In this document: positions 1-5,669 of the stretch, one piece after another
How positions within the stretch are numbered: position 1 is the stretch's first letter
Layout: every line of letters starts with the position of its first letter
Source of the DNA: Ferruginibacter sp.
GTDB taxonomy: Bacteria; Bacteroidota; Bacteroidia; Chitinophagales; Chitinophagaceae
NCBI GenBank assembly: GCA_025362765.1
Contig: JANYFI010000305.1
Location: 1-7,507 of the forward strand
Direction of reading: 5' to 3'
Length of the DNA stretch: 7,507 bases
The notes under the pieces: generated by a model
The model's database searches: none
Seen by the model: only the letters and a program-made list of their open reading frames with translations
What the model was told of the DNA's origin: nothing
Translations under genes and position numbers: made by a program

Positions 1-61
1 TTCTTGTTCTTCCATTTTTTAATAAAGCTCCTTACAATGGGCGCTTAACCAAATTATATGG

Positions 62-307
62 TTGACGCTTCATGATGACTTGTTTGAGATAGAAATCATA
101 TCAAATAACACAAGACTTGTTTATAAGGTTGAAAAAAGTAATATCCGCATACTACATAAATGGCAAGGAGGCCGACCAAGAATATTAAAACTCTCATTAT
201 TTGATGCTGATTTTAAAATCACAGATTTATATTCGGGAGGAAAGGAAGCAATGGTCAATAGCCTTGAGGGAATCGCCTACAAAATAAATAAATACAAGGA
301 TTGTTGA
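62..307 (+). CDS. Hypothetical small protein, or 3' remnant of a decayed gene
   Basis: I do not recognise this product. The frame is open from just after a TAA at 23-25 to a TGA ending at 307, and the only usable start near its beginning is TTG at 62, giving 81 residues. The nearby ATG at 58 is in another frame and hits a stop after five codons. The first in-frame ATG (251) would leave only 18 residues. No ribosome binding site is visible, although the other genes here lack one too. The peptide is charged, with no signal peptide or membrane segment, and has a basic centre (HKWQGGRPRILK) followed by alternating hydrophobic and polar residues that suggest a small beta-rich fold. Codons are AT-rich, with more ATA and AGA than the downstream genes. 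It may be a real TTG-started small gene, or the 3' end of a gene that has lost its start. Confidence 0.35.
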   Translation: MTLHDDLFEIEIISNNTRLVYKVEKSNIRILHKWQGGRPRILKLSLFDADFKITDLYSGGKEAMVNSLEGIAYKINKYKDC

Positions 308-340
308 AAAAATAAAATATGCTAATTCCTTTAGTATTAT

Positions 341-348
341 TACATTTG
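341..348 (+). promoter_or_regulatory. Possible Bacteroidetes -7 promoter element (TACATTTG)
   Basis: TACATTTG fits the Bacteroidetes TAnnTTTG -7 consensus exactly. No TTG lies at the usual distance of about 17-23 bases upstream, so only half of the promoter is visible. Transcription would begin around 352-355, directly at the ATG at 356, making the exonuclease/GIY-YIG mRNA leaderless or nearly so. An eight-base degenerate match in AT-rich DNA can occur by chance. Confidence 0.35.
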
Positions 349-355
349 AACTTCA

Positions 356-1723
356 ATGTATGCAATCGTAGATATAGAGACCACCGGCGGCCATGCTTCA
401 GCAAATGGCATTACCGAAATAGCCGTATTTATCCATGATGGTCAAAAAGTGGTGAAGCATTTTGAAACCCTCATCAACCCGCAACAAAAAATACCTGCCT
501 ACATCACATCGCTTACCGGCATCGATAATTATATGGTAGCCGATGCGCCGCCATTTGAAGAGATTGCTGCTACGTTGTACGAGTTATTAAGCGATACCAT
601 ATTTGTAGCGCACAATGTTAACTTCGATTATTCTTTTGTAAAACATCATTTAAAAGCAGCGGGATTTGAACTGGCAGAAAAAAAATTATGTACCGTTCGC
701 TTAAGCCGAAAAACATTTCCCGGTATGGCTTCTTACAGCCTGGGTAATCTTTGCCGTTCCCTGGCGCTGCCAATTGATAACCGCCACCGGGCTGGCGGCG
801 ATGCCAAAGCAACTGTAAAACTACTGGAACATTGTATGGCCAACGGCGGTGAGGCGCACATTGCCCAGATGCTCAAAAAATCATCTGCAGAACAGTGGCT
901 GCCATTGCATTTAACCAAGGCCGATGTGGCGGTTTTACCAATCGGGCCAGGCGTATATTATTTTCACGATGCCAAGGATAAAATCGTGTATGTGGGTAAG
1001 GCCATCAACATAAAAAAAAGGGTAAGCAGCCATTTTACCCACAACGATCCCGATAGAAAAAGACAAAATTTTTTACGCACGATTTGCAAAATAACCTGTA
1101 AGGAATGTGCCACCGAACTGGAAGCCATAGTGCTGGAAAGCGCCGAGATAAAAAGGTGTTGGCCAAAATTCAATTATAGCCAGAAACAGCCGACACAAAA
1201 ATTTGCGTTGTACCAGTTTGAAGATAACCGCGGCTACCTTCGGCTGGCCATTGATAAAAAGAAAAAAAATATCCCGGCATTGTATTGTTTTAATCTGTTG
1301 CACGAAGGCCTCGTAATGATAAAAAAAATGGCGGAAGAATTTGCGTTGAATGAAAAATTATGCTTCATAGATAAAACACCTTTTTCTGAAACGGAATTAC
1401 AATTATTAGATCCGCCGGATTTGTACAACACCAAAATAAAGGAAGCGATACAGGCGCTCGAAAAAAACTTACCCACATTTGCAGTGATGGATAAAGGTAT
1501 CAGGGACGCAGAAAAATTATGCCTGCTAATTGAACGGGGCAGTTTTTGGGGAATGGGCTATCTGCCTTCCGACACCAATATTACATCGGCAGATGAACTA
1601 AAAATATATTTACATCCGTATGCCGATAACGATACCATCCGCAACAGTATTTACTCATTCGTAGAAAAAAATCCAGAAAAACGTATCTCCCTCGTTCCGG
1701 CTAACCTACGCTTTCAAAATTAA
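356..1723 (+). CDS. DEDDh exonuclease fused to a UvrC/Cho-type GIY-YIG nuclease domain
   Basis: A 455-residue two-nuclease protein, probably cytoplasmic and acting in DNA repair. Residues 1-165 form a DnaQ (polymerase III epsilon-like) 3'-5' exonuclease: ExoI DIETTG with D6 and E8, ExoII HNVNFD with D91, and ExoIII HRAGGD with H144 and D149, so the full DEDDh set is present. Residues about 194-275 form a GIY-YIG domain like the 5' half of UvrC or Cho: GVYYF (199-203), VYVGKA (211-216), R222, and a Glu-rich ELEAIVLE segment (254-261) followed by WPKFNY. The UvrC UVR, RNase H-like and HhH regions are absent; residues 280-455 match nothing I recognise. The start is the natural beginning of the exonuclease fold. 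In UvrC this domain makes the 3' incision near a lesion, so incision followed by resection is a reasonable inference. It stands alone, with no neighbour of related function. Confidence 0.93.
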   Translation: MYAIVDIETTGGHASANGITEIAVFIHDGQKVVKHFETLINPQQKIPAYITSLTGIDNYMVADAPPFEEIAATLYELLSDTIFVAHNVNFDYSFVKHHLKAAGFELAEKKLCTVRLSRKTFPGMASYSLGNLCRSLALPIDNRHRAGGDAKATVKLLEHCMANGGEAHIAQMLKKSSAEQWLPLHLTKADVAVLPIGPGVYYFHDAKDKIVYVGKAINIKKRVSSHFTHNDPDRKRQNFLRTICKITCKECATELEAIVLESAEIKRCWPKFNYSQKQPTQKFALYQFEDNRGYLRLAIDKKKKNIPALYCFNLLHEGLVMIKKMAEEFALNEKLCFIDKTPFSETELQLLDPPDLYNTKIKEAIQALEKNLPTFAVMDKGIRDAEKLCLLIERGSFWGMGYLPSDTNITSADELKIYLHPYADNDTIRNSIYSFVEKNPEKRISLVPANLRFQN

Positions 1724-1754
1724 ATTTTCTATTTTTTCTTTCCCGGCACAACAC

Positions 1755-1762
1755 TATTTTCG
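1755..1762 (+). promoter_or_regulatory. Possible -7 promoter element for tex (TATTTTCG)
   Basis: TATTTTCG differs from the Bacteroidetes TAnnTTTG -7 consensus at one base and sits in the 71-base gap between the preceding gene and tex. The predicted transcript would start near 1767, giving a leader of about 28 bases. No TTG is present at the expected -33 distance. The gap shows no terminator hairpin, so read-through from the gene upstream is also possible. Confidence 0.3.
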
Positions 1763-1794
1763 CAACCCGAAAAATTTTAAAAATTAGTCACAAT

Positions 1795-4035
1795 ATGTCA
1801 GAGTTTGTAGAACCCATCGCACAAAAATTAAATATAAAATTACAACAGGTACAAGCCGTACTGAGTTTGTTTGAAGAAGGTGCTACCATTCCGTTTATCG
1901 CCCGCTACCGTAAGGATAAAACCGGTGCGCTGGATGAAGTGCAGATACAGCAAATACAGGATGAAGCAAAGTTTTTAAAGGAATTTCATGAGCGCAAAAC
2001 CTTCATTGAAAAAACAATTACCGACCAGGAAAAAATGACGGAAGCGCTGCAGGCAAAAATCAACAAAGCCACTACCCTTGCAGAGCTGGAAGATATTTAT
2101 CTGCCCTTTAAACCAAAAAGAAAAACAAAAGCCCAAACAGCCAGGGAAAATGGATTGGAGCCGTTGGCCAATTTATTGCTGGAACAAAAAGACATTGACC
2201 TGTCCGCCACCGCCGCTACTTTCATCAACGAAAAAGTAGTTGATGGTGATGCGGCTTTACAAGGCGCCAGGGACATCATCGCAGAGCAAATAAATGAAGA
2301 TGCGCAGGTAAGGGCTAAACTGCGCAAATTGTTTGAAACCGAAGCCACGCTGCAAAGTAAAGTAGTAACAGATAAAGAAACCGAAGGCATTAAATACAAA
2401 GACTATTTTGATTTTAGCGAACTGATTTCAAAAACACCTTCGCATAGAATTTTAGCAGTATTGCGTGGCTTTTTAGAAGGCTATTTGCGCATCGCTATTT
2501 CACCGGCAGAAGAAGCGTCACAGGAAATGATTGAAGCGCTATACATCAAGGGCATAAGCACTTGTAGCGACCAGGTACGTAAAGCAGTGAAAGATGCTTA
2601 TCGCAGGTTGTTACAACCCAGCCTGGAAACAGAATTCAGAACGGCATTAAAAACAAAAGCGGATGAAGAAGCCATCAATGTTTTTGCGGAAAATCTGCGG
2701 CAATTATTGTTGAGTTCTCCTATCGGCAGTAAAAGAATTTTAGCCATTGATCCTGGTTACAGAACCGGTTGCAAAGTGGTTTGCCTGGATGAAAAAGGCG
2801 AGCTGCAAAAAACCGATCTCATTTTTCCACACGAACACAACCGGGTGGCTGCGGAGGAAATAAAAATTAAAAGTTTAGTGAAGCAATACGGTATTGAAGT
2901 ATTCGCCATTGGCGATGGAACAGCAGGCCGGGAAACCGACAATTTTATCAAAAAACTAAACCTTGGCCTGCCGGTATTTTTAGTGAACGAAGATGGCGCT
3001 TCAATTTACTCGGCATCCGAAATTGCGAGAGAAGAATTTCCAAATGAAGACATAACGGTAAGGGGTGCCGTAAGTATCGGCAGACGATTGATGGACCCGC
3101 TGGCGGAACTGGTAAAACTGGATCCTAAAAGTATTGGCGTAGGCCAGTACCAGCATGATGTAAACCAGTTTCGATTAAAAGAGAAACTGGATGCTACCGT
3201 AATTAGTTGCGTAAACAATGTGGGTGTTAACCTCAATACAGCCAGCAAACATTTACTCAGTTATGTAAGCGGCATTGGGGCCACACTGGCGGATAATATT
3301 GTAAAATACAGGAACGAAACCGGCAAATTTACCAGCCGTAAACAATTGCTGAAAGTACCCCGTTTAGGCGGCAAGGCATTTGAACAATGCGCCGGTTTTT
3401 TACGTATTAAAGAAGGGGATGATTTACTGGATCAAAGTGCAGTGCATCCTGAGGCTTACCCCGTGGTAGAAGCCATTGCAAAAGATTTGGGCGTAGAGGT
3501 AAAATCGCTAATTGGCAAAGAAGAATTATTAAAAAAAGTGGAAGCAAAAAAATACGCCACCGAACAAATCGGAGAGCTTACCATAAAAGATATTGTGAAT
3601 GAATTAAAAAAGCCGGGACTTGATCCGCGGAGTGAGGCGCAGGTATTTGAGTTTGCCAATATTTACAGCATCGATGATGTAAAAATTGGTATGGAAGTGC
3701 CGGGAGTGGTAACCAATATCACCCGTTTTGGCGCTTTTATTGACATTGGCGTTAAACAGGATGGGCTGGTACATGTGTCCGAAATTTCTCATACCTATAT
3801 CACCGATCCCAACGAAGCATTAAAATTAAATCAGCATGTAAAAGTAAAAGTGCTGGAGGTAGACACCGCCCGCAAACGCATTGCCCTTTCCATCAAACAA
3901 ACGGAACCTGCGCCTGAAAGAGGCCAGCGGCCAAAATCTCCCGGACAGCAACATGAGCCAAAGGCGGGAAAAAATATGGCCGAATTACCGCTGAATGATG
4001 CGCTGGCAGCGTTGAAGCAGAAGTTTGGAAAATAA
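1795..4035 (+). CDS. tex: Tex, S1-domain RNA-binding transcription accessory protein
   Basis: A full-length Tex protein of 746 residues, within the family's usual size. Tex is a cytoplasmic nucleic-acid-binding protein, related to eukaryotic Spt6, that associates with transcription. Domains in order: an N-terminal helical region (1 to about 190) with the typical opening FEEGATIPFIARYRKD at 26-41; a YqgF/RNase H-like domain from about 313, with RILAIDPGYRTG (314-325) and AIGDGTAGRET (371-381); tandem helix-hairpin-helix motifs at about 480-540, including SGIGATLADNIV and VPRLGGKAFEQCAGF; and an S1 RNA-binding domain at about 629-700, with GVVTNITRFGAFIDIG and DGLVHVSEIS. The tail (701-746) is polar and ends in an amphipathic LNDALAALKQKFGK segment. 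The ATG at 1795 gives the standard N-terminus and has no Shine-Dalgarno sequence. It has its own upstream gap and a long non-coding region behind it, so it is probably transcribed alone. Confidence 0.97.
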   Translation: MSEFVEPIAQKLNIKLQQVQAVLSLFEEGATIPFIARYRKDKTGALDEVQIQQIQDEAKFLKEFHERKTFIEKTITDQEKMTEALQAKINKATTLAELEDIYLPFKPKRKTKAQTARENGLEPLANLLLEQKDIDLSATAATFINEKVVDGDAALQGARDIIAEQINEDAQVRAKLRKLFETEATLQSKVVTDKETEGIKYKDYFDFSELISKTPSHRILAVLRGFLEGYLRIAISPAEEASQEMIEALYIKGISTCSDQVRKAVKDAYRRLLQPSLETEFRTALKTKADEEAINVFAENLRQLLLSSPIGSKRILAIDPGYRTGCKVVCLDEKGELQKTDLIFPHEHNRVAAEEIKIKSLVKQYGIEVFAIGDGTAGRETDNFIKKLNLGLPVFLVNEDGASIYSASEIAREEFPNEDITVRGAVSIGRRLMDPLAELVKLDPKSIGVGQYQHDVNQFRLKEKLDATVISCVNNVGVNLNTASKHLLSYVSGIGATLADNIVKYRNETGKFTSRKQLLKVPRLGGKAFEQCAGFLRIKEGDDLLDQSAVHPEAYPVVEAIAKDLGVEVKSLIGKEELLKKVEAKKYATEQIGELTIKDIVNELKKPGLDPRSEAQVFEFANIYSIDDVKIGMEVPGVVTNITRFGAFIDIGVKQDGLVHVSEISHTYITDPNEALKLNQHVKVKVLEVDTARKRIALSIKQTEPAPERGQRPKSPGQQHEPKAGKNMAELPLNDALAALKQKFGK

Positions 4036-4076
4036 GATAGCCATCAAAAAATACAATTTAAAAAAGAGGAGATAAT

Positions 4077-4108
4077 CAGCCTTTTAAGCTGCAAAAAAAC
4101 CCTTTTTT
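4077..4108 (+). terminator. Weak candidate terminator for tex
   Basis: A short hairpin CAGC/GCTG (4077-4080 with 4088-4091) is followed by a seven-A run, CCC, and a six-T run ending at 4108; the A and T runs can also pair. The placement 40-70 bases after the tex stop is right for a terminator, but the GC stem is only four pairs and the T run is not directly attached to it. Confidence 0.22.
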
Positions 4109-4131
4109 AGAGCATACAAAATTGTTCGGAA

Positions 4132-4175
4132 TTTCAACATTTTTTTATACCCAATCGGTTAAAAAAATGTTGAAA
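4132..4175. repeat. Perfect 16-bp inverted repeat with a 12-base loop
   Basis: The left arm at 4132-4147 (TTTCAACATTTTTTTA) is the exact reverse complement of the right arm at 4160-4175, separated by TACCCAATCGGT. Each arm carries a seven-base T or A tract. On the + strand it is followed by more A, not T, and the stem is AT-rich, so it is not a classic intrinsic terminator in either direction. It could be a protein-binding dyad, a transcript-end hairpin that stabilises the tex mRNA 3' end, or part of a small RNA. Confidence 0.85.
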
Positions 4176-4190
4176 AAAAAGGGATAACCA

Positions 4191-4239
4191 ACACAATACA
4201 ATATGCGCAAAGGTTACAGGCGATATTAACAAATTGTGT
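4191..4239. repeat. Inverted ACACAAT / ATTGTGT half-sites
   Basis: ACACAAT at 4191-4197 and ATTGTGT at 4233-4239 are exact reverse complements 35 bases apart. The right half recurs as AAATTGTGT at 4231-4239 and again at 4537-4545, just before nrdB. The halves resemble the outer parts of the NrdR box (ACAC...GTGT), but neither copy is a complete box, so an NrdR assignment is weak. Confidence 0.3.
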
Positions 4240-4305
4240 GATTAACTTTTGTCACTATCAACAAAAAAGGGATAGTATTATTGCAATAGTTCAGGCAAGT
4301 GCCGT

Positions 4306-4422
4306 TAACCGGGCGTGTCAATATTCGTTATAACAATACTTTAAATGATTGTTACAAAAAACGAAGAGTAGTGTCTTTAAGCAATTTCTGCTCAACAGGA
4401 AATTATTAAGGAAACCCGGTTA
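4306..4422 (+). other. Nested complementary segments: candidate structured RNA or leader
   Basis: Three stems nest without conflict. The outer stem pairs TAACCGGG (4306-4313) with CCCGGTTA (4415-4422), eight perfect pairs. The first inner hairpin pairs TTCGTT (4324-4329) with AACGAA (4360-4365) and, inside it, TAACAAT (4331-4337) with ATTGTTA (4348-4354), 13 pairs with an asymmetric bulge. The second pairs AATTTCTG (4383-4390) with CAGGAAATT (4396-4404), eight pairs with one bulged G. Together they describe a three-way junction of about 117 bases, 151 bases before the nrdB start. I cannot match it to a known riboswitch or small RNA, and AT-rich DNA yields some such pairing by chance. It would read similarly on the opposite strand. 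Confidence 0.3.
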
Positions 4423-4542
4423 TTGATTGGCCAACCACCTGAACAATAAATTGCAGCATCTTCACAATAACGACGTAACACATTGATTGTACATCTTTTT
4501 CCGCAAAAATGATGTTGCTATTGATAGCTGCCACCGAAATTG

Positions 4543-4556
4543 TGTTTATATAAACA
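4543..4556. promoter_or_regulatory. 14-bp perfect palindrome TGTTTATATAAACA, possible operator
   Basis: The palindrome is perfect over 14 bases and ends 17 bases before the nrdB start codon, where a repressor or a translational element could act. It overlaps the right end of the AAATTGTGT motif at 4537-4545. Its TATATA centre recalls the core of NrdR boxes, but the outer bases do not fit that consensus well. The regulator, if any, is unknown. Confidence 0.35.
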
Positions 4557-4573
4557 ACAAACCGATCACCATC

Positions 4574-5545
4574 ATGTCTGAGAGCACTGAATTACTTTTA
4601 AGGGAAAACAAAGACCGCTTTGTGATTCTCCCGATCAATTATCCCAAAGTGTGGGAAATGTATAAAAAACATGAAGCCAGTTTTTGGACAGCCGAAGAAA
4701 TTGATTTAAGCAGCGATCAGAAAGATTGGGACAACCTGAATGATGGGGAACGCCATTTCATTTCTCATATCCTGGCATTTTTTGCCGCCAGCGATGGAAT
4801 AGTAAATGAAAACCTGGCGGTGAATTTTATGAGTGAAGTGCAGTTGCCGGAAGCCCGTTGTTTTTATGGTTTCCAGATTATGATGGAAAACATTCACTCA
4901 GAAACATATGCCTTACTAATAGACAATTATATAAAAGATCCAAGAGAAAAACAACGCCTGTTTCATGCCATTGATACGGTACCCGCAGTAAAGAAAAAAG
5001 CGGAATGGGCATTGCGGTGGATCGATAAAGGCAATTTCGCCGAACGCCTGGTAGCATTTGCTGCAGTAGAAGGTATTTTCTTCAGCGGTAGTTTTTGCTC
5101 TATTTTTTGGATGAAGAAAAGAGGCTTAATGCCCGGCTTAACGTTCAGCAATGAACTGATCAGCCGCGATGAAGGCTTGCATTGTGAGTTTGCCTGTTTG
5201 TTGTACAGCATGCTGGAAAAAAAACTGAGCAAAGACGAAGTATTTAAAATTATTGCCGACGCGGTAGAAATTGAAAAAGAATTTATAACAGAAGCTTTGC
5301 CTGTTGCACTGATTGGCATGAACGCCAAACTGATGCAGCAATATATTGAATTCGTTGCCGACCGCTGGCTGACGGAATTGGGCTATCCCAAAATGTTCAA
5401 CGCCACCAACCCCTTCGATTTTATGGAAATGATCAGCCTGCAGGGTAAAACCAACTTCTTTGAAAAAAGAGTGGGCGATTACCAAAAAGCAGGTGTGATG
5501 GGCACCAAAGAATCGCAGGCCTTTTCGCTCGAGGAAGACTTCTAA
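4574..5545 (+). CDS. nrdB: Ribonucleoside-diphosphate reductase small subunit (class I, eukaryote-like R2)
   Basis: The 323-residue R2 subunit, which houses the dimetal site and tyrosyl radical used by NrdA to reduce ribonucleotides. All six metal ligands are visible: D74 (ASDGIV), E105 and H108 (MENIHSE), E166 ([10 protein letters not shown]), E200 and H203 (RDEGLH). The radical tyrosine is Y112. The C-terminus FSLEEDF matches the short tail that docks R2 onto R1, and is close to the mammalian FTLDADF. The sequence resembles mammalian R2 through long stretches such as [19 protein letters not shown] and [13 protein letters not shown] 4574 is preferred because it begins the family-typical MSESTELLL and gives normal length; the frame can be extended upstream to TTG 4487, but those residues look like translated spacer. 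There is no Shine-Dalgarno sequence. It lies 124 bases upstream of nrdA on the same strand, so the two are probably co-transcribed. Confidence 0.97.
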   Translation: MSESTELLLRENKDRFVILPINYPKVWEMYKKHEASFWTAEEIDLSSDQKDWDNLNDGERHFISHILAFFAASDGIVNENLAVNFMSEVQLPEARCFYGFQIMMENIHSETYALLIDNYIKDPREKQRLFHAIDTVPAVKKKAEWALRWIDKGNFAERLVAFAAVEGIFFSGSFCSIFWMKKRGLMPGLTFSNELISRDEGLHCEFACLLYSMLEKKLSKDEVFKIIADAVEIEKEFITEALPVALIGMNAKLMQQYIEFVADRWLTELGYPKMFNATNPFDFMEMISLQGKTNFFEKRVGDYQKAGVMGTKESQAFSLEEDF

Positions 5546-5569
5546 ACAAGTTATTAACGTGTGTGGAAA

Positions 5570-5599
5570 TGATTAGGATGATGTTTTTCATTTTAATCA
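5570..5599 (+). other. 12-bp hairpin in the nrdB-nrdA spacer
   Basis: Bases 5570-5581 pair with 5588-5599 over twelve positions, with ten Watson-Crick pairs and two adjacent G-U pairs, closing a six-base loop (TGTTTT). As the G-U pairs form only in RNA of this strand, the structure suits the nrdBA transcript. No T run follows immediately, so it is not a convincing terminator. It could mark RNA processing or partial attenuation, allowing different NrdB and NrdA levels. Confidence 0.4.
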
Positions 5600-5669
5600 G
5601 TAGCTTTTCTGTATCAAATATTTTGCAAAAAAAGAAATAATCATCACTCTATATAAAGTTAAGATCGCT

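Larger units (their letters stand above)
4036..4573. other. Long non-coding interval between tex and nrdB, rich in inverted repeats
   Basis: I find no convincing coding region here on either strand. The frame of nrdB stays open upstream as far as a TTG at 4487, but those 29 codons do not resemble the family. The interval holds several dyad structures listed separately, plus smaller ones: TATTGCAATA at 4279-4288 (perfect 10-bp palindrome), GTTATAAC at 4327-4334, TTGGCCAA at 4427-4434, and a two-copy direct repeat AAAAAAGGGATA at 4175-4186 and 4263-4274. No exact TAnnTTTG promoter was found. The closest candidates are AACTTTTG at 4244-4251 (one mismatch) and TAAATTGC at 4447-4454, the latter with a TTG 21 bases upstream at 4423-4425. 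At 538 bases it is far longer than the other gaps in this window. Confidence 0.8.

Noticed and set aside
1..15. Minus-strand ATG at 15-13 reading MEEQE off the left edge, with AAGGAG (complement of 28-33) upstream
   Set aside because: Only five codons are visible and the AAGGAG lies 12 bases away; it could be the start of a leftward gene but cannot be supported from this window.
2097..2399. Minus-strand open frame of 100 codons inside tex
   Set aside because: It is opposite a conserved part of tex and its Ser/Ala-rich translation is typical of an antisense shadow.
4487..4573. 29-codon upstream extension of nrdB from a TTG
   Set aside because: The extra residues do not fit the R2 family, the region contains the 14-bp palindrome, and ATG 4574 gives the typical N-terminus and length.
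4036..4573. Mobile element or attachment site to explain the repeats
   Set aside because: No transposase fragment, target-site duplication, or terminal inverted repeats framing an element were found; the repeats are short local dyads.
4963..5485. Minus-strand open frames of 121 and 115 codons inside nrdB
   Set aside because: They lie opposite a fully conserved ribonucleotide reductase gene and their translations are low-complexity or unlike any family; they are shadows of the + strand gene.
5558..5569. TGTGTGGAAAT resembling a DnaA box on the minus strand
   Set aside because: It has at least two mismatches to TTATNCACA, stands alone, and lies in an operon spacer, so an origin is not supported.
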